Positions 42,037 through 51,951 of a DNA stretch of 64,000 nucleotides are shown here, piece after piece. A program made the translations under genes and the position numbers. The DNA is taken from positions 1-64,000 of the forward strand of contig NZ_JTDI01000009.1 of NCBI RefSeq assembly GCF_000802225.1, in the 5' to 3' direction. Position 1 is the first letter of the stretch; the number at the start of each line of letters is the position of its first letter. The stretch comes from Novosphingobium malaysiense (GTDB lineage Bacteria; Pseudomonadota; Alphaproteobacteria; Sphingomonadales; Sphingomonadaceae). The notes under the pieces are model-generated. The model did not search any database and had not been told where the DNA came from. It saw only the letters and a program-made list of their open reading frames with translations.

Positions 42037-42086
42037 GATCTACTCTCCTGGCTATGACCGCATGTGTGAGTACAAGATGCCCGCGC

Positions 42087-43022
42087 TCAAAGACTTAATC
42101 CAACCGGAGCGGCGGATCCTGCAGTTTCCAGGCGGCCGAAGCCGTAGTCGCCCTTGATAGTGGTACGTTGCATACGCCGCGGAAATCTGGCGGGGTTCCC
42201 ACTGACTGAATGTAGAAAGCGCCAGTTGTCCCAGATAACCATGTCAGTCGGCTTCCAGCTGTGCCAGTAGGGCAGCACTTTCGCCTCGATTTCGGCAAAT
42301 AGTTCATTCAACAGAGCATCGCCCTCGGGCGTTTCCATTCCTGCGATGCCGGCAGCCTGCCATGGCGCCACGTGCAGCACCTTTTCGCCCGTCTCTCGTT
42401 GCCAGATAGCGGGATGGACAGATCGCGGCTCGGACTTGGTTCTCGCAATCATGTCCGCGATGGGCTTGCTGATATTGATCGCCCTGAATGACTCAGGCTT
42501 GCCGAACCTCAATTCGGTGAACATCAGATGCGAGTGATAGATAATGTCGAGCCGTTCGAAACAATCGCGCAAGTCGGGATTGATGGCTTTGTACATCTGT
42601 ACGCCATCGGCAAAGCCGGTTCTGCCGCCCTCAGGTGAGATCAAAATGGGCCGTAAGACGCCGCCACGATTAAGTTCTTTGGCGTAGCAGGCATCGAAAT
42701 GCCACGGAATCCAGCCTGACAGCTCTTCGCCATCGACCTCGAACACGTCCACGTAATTGAAGTCGGTCATGCCGCGCACATCTTCGTCGGCCATTGGCAC
42801 GTCGCTCAGTGCATGGCTTTCCAGCTCTCCGAACGCTTCGCTGAGCGCGACCTGCATCGCATTCGTCGGCTCCATTTCTTCGAAAACGATCATTCCACGC
42901 TCAGCGAAGACTTCGCTGATCTGCTTGCGCACTTCCTTGTCGCACGAGTTTTCGCGCGTAACGCCGACAATGCGAGCGCCGAAAGGCAAATCATTGGAAA
43001 GTGGTTCGATTTTAATCGGCAT
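42087..43022 (-). CDS. TauD/TfdA-family Fe(II)/2-oxoglutarate dioxygenase
   Basis: A 311-residue dioxygenase. The HxD iron motif is in WIPWHFDACYAK, and the distal His in WRFLHSVSGNPARFPRRMQRTT, which also carries the 2OG-binding Arg. An N-terminal LPFGARIVGV segment is typical of the TauD/TfdA family. It hydroxylates an unknown substrate, coupled to oxidation of 2-oxoglutarate to succinate. It is 50 bases downstream of nothing on its strand and 50 bases upstream of the aldo/keto reductase, so the two may be cotranscribed. Confidence 0.92.
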   Translation of the reverse strand: MPIKIEPLSNDLPFGARIVGVTRENSCDKEVRKQISEVFAERGMIVFEEMEPTNAMQVALSEAFGELESHALSDVPMADEDVRGMTDFNYVDVFEVDGEELSGWIPWHFDACYAKELNRGGVLRPILISPEGGRTGFADGVQMYKAINPDLRDCFERLDIIYHSHLMFTELRFGKPESFRAINISKPIADMIARTKSEPRSVHPAIWQRETGEKVLHVAPWQAAGIAGMETPEGDALLNELFAEIEAKVLPYWHSWKPTDMVIWDNWRFLHSVSGNPARFPRRMQRTTIKGDYGFGRLETAGSAAPVGLSL

Positions 43023-43255
43023 GGAAACACTCCTTCGACATCATCAAAGCGCGCTGGAATGGCTGAGACTGAAAACGGCAACCAATGCGCGATTCACTTT
43101 TCCAGCCTGGAGGCGACAAGTGTGCCGACCGTCCTCCCGTCCAACGGCTTGCCGCACCCGCAATGACGCCGTCGGGCGTCTTCCCTCCCCCTTGCAGGTC
43201 AGGCGAACATTTACGCCAAACCTCGAAACACTTGCCCGGCACAATGCCGCCGAAG

Positions 43256-43642
43256 TTACTTGCGGCGCTGTTGCACGGGCTGCAAAAAGGTCTCGTGTTC
43301 GACCAGGAAGCGCTCTATCGCGCCGTCCCCTGCCAGGATATTTCCATCGAGCACTGCGACGGCAAATGTGAACGCCCGGTCATCGACGTCGGTCAGTTCA
43401 GCACGAACCCGCAGCGTGCCACCCTCAGGTGTTGGCGCGAGATGCCGCATGTCCACGCGTTCCACGCTCGTCCAACCTTCATCCTATGCAACGGGCAGCA
43501 CCTCCAATGTCGCAGCCTCGGCCAAAGCGATTAATCTGGGGTCCCCGGCACGGCCACATCGCCCGATCCCAAAGCTGCAGCCAGGCCCTTTTCCATGACT
43601 GTGGCTTCGATCTGAGCAGCAAGACCCACACAAGCGATTTCA
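43256..43642 (-). pseudogene. Broken hotdog thioesterase gene (fluoroacetyl-CoA thioesterase-like)
   Basis: Joining three frames on the minus strand gives a typical small hotdog thioesterase: GLAAQIEATVMEKGLAAALG, then a VAVPGTP/RLIALAEAATLEVL join, and ERVDMRHLAPTPEGG. The gene carries a frameshift near the start, another after VPGTP, and a TAG stop before DEGWTSVERVD. The intact 69-residue tail could still be translated but lacks the N-terminal half. It begins at the stop of the acyl-CoA ligase, with which it was probably an operon. Confidence 0.75.
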
Positions 43643-45268
43643 CGGCACCCTTACCATGTTTTCCAACGCTTGCTTGCGAAGTTCGAACTTTTGGACTTTC
43701 CCCAGCGGCGTCCGGGGAAAGTCATCGAAAACAAACAAGAACCGCGGTACCTTGTAATTCGCCATGCGTTCGCGCGCCCAGGTACTAAGGTCATCCAAGG
43801 TCAGTTGAGCTGCCGGCTTCAGGATAACGCAGGCAGCAGTCACTTCTCCCAAGCGTTCATCGGGCAATCCCACGATTGCCACCTCCGAGATCGCCGGATG
43901 CTTCGCCAACATGATCTCGATCTCGACCGAGTACGCATTGAATCCACCGACAATGATGACGTCCTTCAGTCTATCGAGAATGCGCAACCGGCCATTCGCG
44001 TCGATTGCCGAAACGTCGCCGGTATGGAGCCATCCGTCGGCATCGATGGTCTTGCGCGTCTGCTCGGGATCGCGCCAGTATCCTTGCATCACGTTGGGAC
44101 CGCGCACCAGCAATTCGCCGCGATCGCCTTCGGGCACGTCCTGCCCATCAGCATCCACGAAGCGCACTTCCACACCGGGGATCGGCCGCCCCACCGTCTC
44201 GATAATCGCATCCAGCGGATCACCGGCCTTGTTGCTGGAGATCATGGCGGTCGATTCCGTCTGGCCATAGCTCGTCAGAAAGATATCGAAGCCGAGCGTG
44301 TCATATCCGGCGCGGATGATGTCGGGCGGGGTCTTGGCGCCCCCCGTGTGGCCGGTGCGCAGCGAGGAAATGTCGCGCTTGGCGAAATCGGGGTGCTGCA
44401 TGAGGGAAAAGAATACGGCCGGCGCTCCAGAAAGCTGGCTGATGCGTTCGCGTTCAATCAATTCGAGCATCGCCCCCGGGTCGAAGGTAGCAAGTGGATA
44501 CATGGTCATCCCCACGAGCAGGGCTGCGACCCAGCCCGAGCGGTATCCGAACGAATGGAAAAAGGGATTGACGATGGCCGTGCAGTCGTCCTCGCGCAGG
44601 TCATTGCACCAGGCCCAGTAGAGGCTCATCCACAGCCCCTGTCCGTGCCCGTGCATTGCCCCCTTGGGCATGCCGGTGGTGCCGCTGGTAAACAGGATGT
44701 CCGCCGTTGTCTGCGGCGTCACTTGCGCGGCGGCCTCTGAATAAAGAGTGCGCTCCGCCACTGTGATCTGCGCGGGCGCGAAACCGGGATCGTCGATCCT
44801 GATGATCGCCTTGAGATGCGCCAGATCAGCCGTCGGCCGCTCCTGTCCCGGCCCGCCGCAGGCCTTGACGACCATCGCCCGGTAATCTGTGCCCAGAAAC
44901 GCACCGACCGTGAACAGTGCGGCGGCTCCCGACTTTTCCAACGCGTAGCGGATTTCCGGTCCCTTGAAGCGGGTGTTGATCGGGACCATGATCGCGCCGA
45001 TCGCCATGGTAGCACTCGCCGCAACCGCCCAGCCGGTGGAATTGGGGGCAAGCACGCCGACCCGGTCCCCCGGTTCGATCCCCGCCGCGAGCAGGTCATA
45101 ACCCGCCCGGATCACCCGCTTTTCGAAATCTGCAAAACTGGTGACTGTACCATCCGCCTCGATTGCATAGGGCTTGTCGCCAAAGCGGCGTGCAGCATGG
45201 GCCAGCACTTCGGGCAAGGTATGGCCCAACCCCACTTCCAATCCGGATACCTCCAAAGGTTGCGTCAT
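43640..45268 (-). CDS. AMP-dependent acyl-CoA synthetase
   Basis: A 542-residue ANL-family ligase. The ATP motif is LFTSGTTGMPKGAMHG, with the later TSYGQTESTAMIS, GWLHTGDV and the C-terminal GKVQKFELRKQ lysine region. It activates a carboxylic acid to its CoA thioester through an acyl-AMP. The broken thioesterase follows at its stop codon. Together with the second ligase at 47448 it suggests a pathway with CoA-bound intermediates. Confidence 0.93.
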   Translation of the reverse strand: MTQPLEVSGLEVGLGHTLPEVLAHAARRFGDKPYAIEADGTVTSFADFEKRVIRAGYDLLAAGIEPGDRVGVLAPNSTGWAVAASATMAIGAIMVPINTRFKGPEIRYALEKSGAAALFTVGAFLGTDYRAMVVKACGGPGQERPTADLAHLKAIIRIDDPGFAPAQITVAERTLYSEAAAQVTPQTTADILFTSGTTGMPKGAMHGHGQGLWMSLYWAWCNDLREDDCTAIVNPFFHSFGYRSGWVAALLVGMTMYPLATFDPGAMLELIERERISQLSGAPAVFFSLMQHPDFAKRDISSLRTGHTGGAKTPPDIIRAGYDTLGFDIFLTSYGQTESTAMISSNKAGDPLDAIIETVGRPIPGVEVRFVDADGQDVPEGDRGELLVRGPNVMQGYWRDPEQTRKTIDADGWLHTGDVSAIDANGRLRILDRLKDVIIVGGFNAYSVEIEIMLAKHPAISEVAIVGLPDERLGEVTAACVILKPAAQLTLDDLSTWARERMANYKVPRFLFVFDDFPRTPLGKVQKFELRKQALENMVRVP

Positions 45269-45419
45269 CTCAGTGCTGTCTCACCGCTCGTTTCGCCAAA
45301 TGCTGCGCTCCGGTCCAACGGATACGCTGCGATGCACTATGCGCAGCGTGCGTGCCGAGACCAATCCGTCACGCCCGCATATCGCTTACTTGATAGGCGA
45401 TGAGGCCGTGTCGAAAGGG

Positions 45420-46208
45420 TCAATCGACGTAGCGCATTGATTGCCCGCCATCGACGGCAATGGCCTGCCCGTTGACATAGCTGCCCGCGGCGCCTGCAAG
45501 CGCCACGACCATGCCCGCGATTTCATCCGGCGTGCCCGCCCGGCCAACAGTGGACCGCGTCAGCTCCTTGGCCAGAGCGTGCGCGTCATCGAATATGGCC
45601 CCGGCCATTTCGGTGCGGACTAGGCCTGGTGAAATCGTATTGGCCCGCACGCCCGCTTCGCCGAATTCAACCGCGATGTTCCTGATGTACTGCATCGCGA
45701 TCGCCTTGCTGAGCGTGTAGCTGTGATAGATGCCGCTGCCGAAATGGGCAGCGATCGAACCGATGTTGATGATCCTGCCCCAGCCTTGTGCTGCCATTGC
45801 AGGAAGCAGGCGTTGCGATAGCCTGTGCAGGGCCCTGAAGTTGCCATCCAGCGTCTTTTCCAACACGGCGTCGTTCATCTGCCCGCTCGGCCCAACATGG
45901 ATGTGCAGTCCTGCATTGGCTACAAGTATATCAGCCTTGCCGAATTCGCCGATGGCTTCGTCCACCAGCGCCTCGAGATCCCCTTCCCGCGTAATGTTTG
46001 CTGACACCGCCAGGGCCCGCCCCGCACCGCGCGCATTGATCTGTTCGACAAGGCTTTCGGCATCGCTGGACTTGCGCGCGCATACAACGACGTCCGCCCC
46101 GTGCTGGGCCAGCCGCTCGCTACAGGCCCGCCCGATGCCCCGACTTCCGCCCGTGACCAATGCCACGCGCCCGGAAAGATCGAAAAGGGTACCGCGCAGA
46201 TCAGTCAT
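45420..46208 (-). CDS. SDR-family oxidoreductase
   Basis: A 262-residue classical SDR: TGGSRGIGRACSERLAQHG cofactor motif, VANAGLH, catalytic Ser in NIGSIAAHFGSG and the YTLSK (YxxxK) motif, then IAVDGGQSM near the end. It probably acts as a hydroxyacyl-CoA or alcohol dehydrogenase on a pathway intermediate. It is 150 bases upstream of the acyl-CoA synthetase on the same strand and divergent from the alpha/beta hydrolase gene. Confidence 0.93.
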   Translation of the reverse strand: MTDLRGTLFDLSGRVALVTGGSRGIGRACSERLAQHGADVVVCARKSSDAESLVEQINARGAGRALAVSANITREGDLEALVDEAIGEFGKADILVANAGLHIHVGPSGQMNDAVLEKTLDGNFRALHRLSQRLLPAMAAQGWGRIINIGSIAAHFGSGIYHSYTLSKAIAMQYIRNIAVEFGEAGVRANTISPGLVRTEMAGAIFDDAHALAKELTRSTVGRAGTPDEIAGMVVALAGAAGSYVNGQAIAVDGGQSMRYVD

Positions 46209-46450
46209 TTGTGAGCCTCCACCATGGTGCGAATGCGAACACCTGCCGCACGGGCAGCCCTGTTGTTACAACGAGAGACCCTTCATGGCGCAGCGCCGCG
46301 CCCCTTCATCATGACTGCGATAGGAGCGGATCCAGGTTGGCCCGCCGCACTCAGACATCTTACGGCAGAGCACCTGACACCCCGGAAGTGGGCCTTCACG
46401 CGCCGCGTCGGGCGGCGCTGACGTGCGGGCCGATCCTGCGAGAATTACCG

Positions 46451-47398
46451 ATGAGCGAACCGAAAGACCCTGAACAGAAGAAAGCGAGTTGGACCTTCCG
46501 CAAGGTCGCACCGCCACTCGCTGTGTTTGGCGGTACCCGGCCACCCGCGCCGGAATGGTTCGAGGAGGCTCTGGCCATGCCGTACGAGCAAATCTTCGTC
46601 GATGTGGAAGGCTGCGCCATTGAAACCGTGGCCTGGGGGGATCCGAAAGCACAGGGGGTGTTGCTCGTCCATGGCGCGATGGCGCATGCACATTGGTGGA
46701 TTCCGGTCGCTCAGTTGCTGGCGCGTCAATATCGCGTGGTCTCCATGTCACTGGCCGGGATGGGCAACTCTGCCCGCCGCGAGCACTATTCCGTGCGCCA
46801 GATGGCCAGAGAGATCCAGGGTGTCCTCGAGGCCAGCGGACTGATCGAGGGCGGGCGGCGCCCCGCGCTTGTCGCGCACAGTTTCGGTGGCAAGCCCGCG
46901 GCCATCGTCGCGCACGACCACGGCGAACACCTGATGGGCACGCTGTTCGTCGACAGCCAGATCGTGGAAGACAACCGTGCGGTTTCCCCCATTTCTTACA
47001 AGCGCCGCGAATATGCCAGCGAAGCCGATGCAGTTGGCCGTTTTCGTTTGGCGCCAGACCAGCCACCGGGTTCGCCCTATGTGATGGATGCCATAGCGCG
47101 TGCCGGCATCCGCAAGGATGGGGATCGCTGGACCTGGTGCTTCGACCCGGACCTGTTTCGCCGGCTTGAATACGAAAGCGGCTGGAATGAAGCGCGCAAC
47201 TCCAGGTGCCCGCTTGCCTTCGTGCGGGGCGAGTTGAGCACGATCGTCGATGATACCATGCTGACGAAACAAAAGGCCTCGATGCCCGCCGGAACACGCT
47301 TCGTCGATATTCCCACGGCGCATCACCATGTGATGATCGACCAGCCGATTGCCCTGACAGCAACGATCTGCGCCCTGGTGGAAGCCTGGCGCAATTGA
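46451..47398 (+). CDS. Alpha/beta hydrolase
   Basis: A 315-residue alpha/beta hydrolase. It has the LLVHGAMAHAHWW oxyanion segment, the nucleophile elbow AHSFGGKP (Ser), and a C-terminal His in TAHHHVMIDQP; the acid residue is probably near RGELSTIVDD. Substrate unknown; ester or C-C bond cleavage of a pathway intermediate is likely from the context. The ATG at 46451 is preferred over the upstream-open frame, which is not protein-like. It converges with the second acyl-CoA ligase. Confidence 0.88.
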   Translation: MSEPKDPEQKKASWTFRKVAPPLAVFGGTRPPAPEWFEEALAMPYEQIFVDVEGCAIETVAWGDPKAQGVLLVHGAMAHAHWWIPVAQLLARQYRVVSMSLAGMGNSARREHYSVRQMAREIQGVLEASGLIEGGRRPALVAHSFGGKPAAIVAHDHGEHLMGTLFVDSQIVEDNRAVSPISYKRREYASEADAVGRFRLAPDQPPGSPYVMDAIARAGIRKDGDRWTWCFDPDLFRRLEYESGWNEARNSRCPLAFVRGELSTIVDDTMLTKQKASMPAGTRFVDIPTAHHHVMIDQPIALTATICALVEAWRN

Positions 47399-47447
47399 GG
47401 AACACAGCGTTTGCAGCGGGCAGCGCCGTCGCCTCAGCCCCCTTCCC

Positions 47448-49022
47448 TCAGGCCATGGCCCGCAGGTCGTTCTTGGCGATCTTGCCGGTGTTGTTGACCG
47501 GCAGCGCGTCGAGGAAGCGCACGGAGCGCGGGACCTTGTAGTTCGCCATTTCCTTGCAGCACCAGGCAATCACGTCGTCCTCGGTGATCGAGCTGCCCGG
47601 CGAGCGGACCACAAAGGCGCGGCCGACCTGCCCCAGACGCTCGTCATCCACACCAATCACCGCCACTTGCGAGATGCCGTCCATCGACAGCATCAGGTTT
47701 TCGATCTCGGCCGGATAGCAGTTGAAGCCGCCGACCAGATACATGTCCTTGATCCGGTCCGCGATGTGGAGGTTGCCGTTCTCGTCGAGCCAGCCAGCAT
47801 CGCCGGTCAGCAGGAAGCCGTCCTGCGTGAAGGCCGCTTTGGTCGCTTCGGGATTGTTGTAGTAGCCCTTCATGACCTGCGGCCCCTTGACCGCGATTTC
47901 TCCCCGTTCGCCTGTCGGCACCTCATTGTGTTCGCGATCGAGGATCTTCAGCTGCAGGTTGGACAGCGGGCGTCCCACCGTTCTGACGACTGTCTCGGCA
48001 TCATCGTCGGGGAAGGTGTTGGTGACCGAACCCGCTGCCTCGGTCAGTCCGTAGCCGGTCATGACCGACGTGCTGGAGCCGACAAGATTGCGCAGGTCTT
48101 CCACCTGACTGACGGGAACATTGGCGGCTCCGGTCGAAATGATGCGCAGGCTGGACAGGTCGAACTTGTCGCGGTCCGGATGTTCGATCATGGCCTGTGC
48201 AATCGTCGGCACGACAGGAAGGTAGTTGACCTTCTCCTTCTCGATCAGCCGCATGAATTCGGTGGCATCGAACATGCTCACCGGAATGGCGCAAACCCCT
48301 TCCAGCAGAGCGATTTGCCAGCCGGCCCGGTACCCGGCATTGTGGGCAAAGGGATAGGACACCGCGAAAACCTCACCCGGTGAAAAATGCGAGACTTCGG
48401 CCTGCTGCATACGGCACGCCTCGAGGCTCTGCGCCTGCGTCATCGGCACGCCCTTCGGCTTGCCTGTAGTACCCGAGGTAAAGATGATGTCGGCCAAATC
48501 GTCCCCCGATCCACCGGCAATGCGTTCCTCGACCTGATCGCGCGTAACTCTGCGTCCAAGCTCGCGCAGCACGGCCAGGTTGATCACGCGATCGTCCGGA
48601 CCGGGCGTTCCTTCCTCATTGAGCACGATGATCCGCTCGACGCTGTCCGGCGCGCGTTCGAGCAGTGCCTCGACAAAATCGAACGAGCCGAACGCGCGGT
48701 CCGCGAAGACGAAGCGCGCGCCCGAATCCTCGAGGATGCCCGCTGCCTCTCGACCGCGCAGGCGCGTGCCGATGGGGACCAGGGCCCCGCCCGCGGCCTG
48801 CAGAGCAAGACTGGCAAGCGCCCAAGGGATGGAGTTCACGCCCCAGATCGCCGCTCGATCACCTCGCTCGATACCCAGAGCCATCAACCCTGACGCCAGT
48901 TCCAGCGCGGCCGTTTCCAATTCCGTGAAACTGAACTGGGCTTCGCCCGAGCGCATGGCAGGAAGTTCCGCATGGCGACGCACGGACGCCTGGAATGCCT
49001 GGAACAGCGAAGGATTGTTCAT
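47448..49022 (-). CDS. AMP-dependent acyl-CoA synthetase
   Basis: A 524-residue ANL-family ligase with the motif IFTSGTTGKPKGVPMT, the TGYGLTEAAGS segment, GFLLTGDAGW and a C-terminal NNTGKIAKNDLR lysine. It activates a carboxylate to a CoA thioester. It is similar in layout to the ligase at 43640 but the two differ in sequence, so they may act on different intermediates. It shares a 460-base promoter region with the TonB receptor gene that runs the other way. Confidence 0.93.
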   Translation of the reverse strand: MNNPSLFQAFQASVRRHAELPAMRSGEAQFSFTELETAALELASGLMALGIERGDRAAIWGVNSIPWALASLALQAAGGALVPIGTRLRGREAAGILEDSGARFVFADRAFGSFDFVEALLERAPDSVERIIVLNEEGTPGPDDRVINLAVLRELGRRVTRDQVEERIAGGSGDDLADIIFTSGTTGKPKGVPMTQAQSLEACRMQQAEVSHFSPGEVFAVSYPFAHNAGYRAGWQIALLEGVCAIPVSMFDATEFMRLIEKEKVNYLPVVPTIAQAMIEHPDRDKFDLSSLRIISTGAANVPVSQVEDLRNLVGSSTSVMTGYGLTEAAGSVTNTFPDDDAETVVRTVGRPLSNLQLKILDREHNEVPTGERGEIAVKGPQVMKGYYNNPEATKAAFTQDGFLLTGDAGWLDENGNLHIADRIKDMYLVGGFNCYPAEIENLMLSMDGISQVAVIGVDDERLGQVGRAFVVRSPGSSITEDDVIAWCCKEMANYKVPRSVRFLDALPVNNTGKIAKNDLRAMA

Positions 49023-49482
49023 CTGATTAAAGTCCCAATTCCCCGTAGCGTTGATGCTGATCGCAATCCGCGCGTTGTCGCCTGCCGAACAACAGACTGT
49101 CGGAAAACCTATATTGCGGTCGACTCACCTTTGAAGGAATCCACACATAATAAAAACACAAACATTCAACCGAAACGCCCACTAAACACCCATTCAATAT
49201 AATTAAAGTTCCATTATTACGCGTGAAAAATAGAACATAATTCAACTCATAAATTGGTATGCACTTCACACAACACAACGCCACTCTCTCATAGCATGGC
49301 GCACAAACGTCATTAGGGGAAAACGGAAAGATATCATTTTGGTCCAACGGCCACGTTCGCTGATGTCGCTGCCCCCGGATGAAGCTACCGAATGATGGCC
49401 AAAGGGGTCGAAGGTAACAGAGCCCCTCAAAACGATGCGCGATCGCATTGGCTTTGGGCAAGGAAAACCGGGAGAGGATGCG
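49023..49482. promoter_or_regulatory. AT-rich divergent promoter region
   Basis: This region between the ligase and the TonB receptor is much richer in A and T than the window as a whole, most strongly at 49130-49270. Stretches of A and T here are typical of divergent promoters. I could not fix -35 and -10 boxes. GGAGAGG near 49471 is the receptor's ribosome site. Confidence 0.55.
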
Positions 49483-51834
49483 ATGAAGAACGCGACACGT
49501 CTTATGGTCACTGCGAGCGCTGCGGCAATGATGCTGCATCCGGGGATCGCACGGGCTCAGGCACAGGAGCCGGAAACAAAACACTCGGCAGCGCTGGCCG
49601 AAGCCGACATCATCGTGACCGCCCGGCGCCAGAGTGAACGGCTGCAGGACATTCCCGTCGCCGTCACCGCGCTGGACAAGAGCTTTCTGGAAAACCACAC
49701 GGTTCAGAACCTGACCGAGCTTTCACAGTATGTCGCGGGCATCAAGATCGAGACGACAGTCTCGCCCGACCAGTACATCCTGAGCCTACGCGGACAACGC
49801 AGCAGCCTTGTCCTTTCGGGCGTCGATCCGGCCGTCGGCCTCTATGTCAACGAAGTGCCCTACAGCCTGGCCATCGGCGCGAGCCAGCAGTTCTACGATC
49901 TGGAATCGATCCAGGTCCTGAAAGGGCCGCAAGGCACGCTGTTCGGGCAGAGCACGACTGGCGGCGCCGTCCTGTTCACCACCGCGCGCCCAACCGACGT
50001 GCTCGAAGGTTCGCTGAAAGGCGGCGTCAAGTTCTTCAACGGCAATTCCGGCTATTACGGCACTGCCGTGCTGAACCTGCCCGTCAGCGAAAAGCTGAGC
50101 GTGCGCATCGCGGCCAGCGGCATCGACCGCGAAGGCTACATCAAGAACAAGGGCCCCTTCCCCCCGATCCCGGGCACGCCGATCCCCGAAGCCAGGCTCA
50201 ACAGCCGCGGCACAGGGGACTTCTCCGACGACCGCGAAATCAACGGACGGCTGAGCATTCTGTTCAAACCCACAGACACAGTCGAGTCCCTGACGGTAGG
50301 CACCTACGGGAAGATGTGGACCAACGGCACAGGCAAGCACTGGACTGCAAACAACCCGAACGGTTTCGTACAACTCGTCTACGGCTTCTACGGCCTCGAT
50401 GCCCAGCAGATCTTCTCCGACTATCAGTCCATGCTGAAGCAAAATTTCTGGTCGGCGGTAAATCCGATCGACCAGTACGTGAACACCAAAACCTGGGGTA
50501 TTCTGAACAACACAAGCATTGAGCTGAGCGATACACTGACACTGCGCAACATCATCAACTACCGGCACTTTCACCGCGACCAGCGCATTGAGGTGATGGG
50601 TGCACCATTCAGCATCATAACGCCAAACAACCCGGTTGATGGCCACGAATGGTCGGAAGAGCTGCAGTTGCAGGGCCATGCACTCGACGGCAAGCTGGAC
50701 TTCACCTCCGGTCTGTTTTTCTTCGAACAAAAGACCGACGTGCGGACGGGCGGTGTTGTTCTGAGCATGCAGCCTACTGATGTCTATTCCAACAACGTTG
50801 CAAGAAGTTACGCAGTCTATGCCCAGGGGACCTACAGCTTTACGGATCAACTCTCGCTGACACTCGGCGGCCGCTACACCTGGGATGACCGCACGGTCCA
50901 TATTGACGGCCTGTCGAGGGTCGTCACGCCTACGCGATGCAGCCTTCTCGTCACGGGAGGTGGCGCTGCGCTTCCCATCGACGCCTGTGTCATTGCGAAT
51001 TCGGTCAGCTACAGCACGCCGACCTGGACGGTGAGCCTGAACTACAAGCTTGATCCTGAGACATTGCTTTACCTCGCCCATCGCCGTGGGTACCGCTCGG
51101 GCGGCCTTTCGCTCTACGGCACGTCGCTGACGACCGCTCTGCCTTTCAAGCCGGAGAAGGTCACCGACATCGAGTTCGGCACGAAACGAACGTGGTTCCT
51201 GGGCGGCGAGGCTTCCCTGATCACCAACCTCGCCGCCTATTATTCCGACTACAAGGACGCCATTCGCAACATCAGTCCCCCGGGAGGTAATCCAGCAGAC
51301 ATCCTGCTGACCAATGCCTCGAGCGCGAAGATCTACGGCGGCGAACTCGAAATGACGCTCATCCCCGTCAAGGGCCTAACGATCGCGGGATCCGCCGCCT
51401 ATGTGCACGCCAAGTTCGGCGACTTCCCGACGGCCAATGGCGATGCCACCGGCAATCCCCTCGCGAACGTCCCGCGCTGGGCTCTTACCGGCAGCATCCG
51501 TTACGCCCCGATGGACAATGAAAATGGCAAGATCTCGCTGGGCGTCGAAGGCTATTATCAGAGCATGTTCTGGTTCGACGACGAGAACCAGACCCCCGGC
51601 GTGGATGGTCCGATCGATTCCATCCGGCAGCCCGGCTATGGCTTGCTGTCCTTGCGTGTCGACTGGGAAAACGTGATGGGCAGCAACATCAAGGCCTCCG
51701 CTTTTGTAACCAATCTCACCAAGACCGAATATTATCTGGGCGGTTCAACGCTGCTCTACACCGGCCTTGGCGCCAATGCCGCAGTTCCAGGCGATCCGCG
51801 CGTGTTCGGTATCGAGCTCGGCATCGATTTCTAA
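49483..51834 (+). CDS. TonB-dependent outer-membrane receptor
   Basis: A 783-residue receptor with a signal peptide (TRLMVTASAAAMMLHPGIARA), a TonB-box-like ADIIVTARRQSERLQDIPVAVTAL, a plug and a 22-strand-type barrel ending VFGIELGIDF. It has no STN domain, so it only transports. In sphingomonads such receptors bring hydrophobic or large substrates across the outer membrane; here it stands among catabolic genes and probably imports their substrate. The ATG at 49483 follows GGAGAGG; the longer in-frame ATG at 49435 would precede the signal peptide. Confidence 0.93.
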   Translation: MKNATRLMVTASAAAMMLHPGIARAQAQEPETKHSAALAEADIIVTARRQSERLQDIPVAVTALDKSFLENHTVQNLTELSQYVAGIKIETTVSPDQYILSLRGQRSSLVLSGVDPAVGLYVNEVPYSLAIGASQQFYDLESIQVLKGPQGTLFGQSTTGGAVLFTTARPTDVLEGSLKGGVKFFNGNSGYYGTAVLNLPVSEKLSVRIAASGIDREGYIKNKGPFPPIPGTPIPEARLNSRGTGDFSDDREINGRLSILFKPTDTVESLTVGTYGKMWTNGTGKHWTANNPNGFVQLVYGFYGLDAQQIFSDYQSMLKQNFWSAVNPIDQYVNTKTWGILNNTSIELSDTLTLRNIINYRHFHRDQRIEVMGAPFSIITPNNPVDGHEWSEELQLQGHALDGKLDFTSGLFFFEQKTDVRTGGVVLSMQPTDVYSNNVARSYAVYAQGTYSFTDQLSLTLGGRYTWDDRTVHIDGLSRVVTPTRCSLLVTGGGAALPIDACVIANSVSYSTPTWTVSLNYKLDPETLLYLAHRRGYRSGGLSLYGTSLTTALPFKPEKVTDIEFGTKRTWFLGGEASLITNLAAYYSDYKDAIRNISPPGGNPADILLTNASSAKIYGGELEMTLIPVKGLTIAGSAAYVHAKFGDFPTANGDATGNPLANVPRWALTGSIRYAPMDNENGKISLGVEGYYQSMFWFDDENQTPGVDGPIDSIRQPGYGLLSLRVDWENVMGSNIKASAFVTNLTKTEYYLGGSTLLYTGLGANAAVPGDPRVFGIELGIDF

Positions 51835-51840
51835 AAGAAA

Positions 51841-51869
51841 TGTGCGGCGGTCAAAATGACCGCCGCACA
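51841..51869. terminator. Hairpin between convergent TonB receptor and enoyl-CoA hydratase
   Basis: TGTGCGGCGGTCA at 51841-51853 and its exact inverted copy at 51857-51869 form a perfect 13-bp stem with a 3-base loop, six bases after the receptor stop codon. It is a strong bidirectional terminator candidate for the two converging genes, although no clear T tract follows. Confidence 0.8.
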
Positions 51870-51951
51870 AACCGTCCTCCAATCTGGAAACAATGAAAAG
51901 CCGCGGGAGCTGAAACTTGCCTTTGAGCTGCCAGCCGCGTGACCGGAACGT

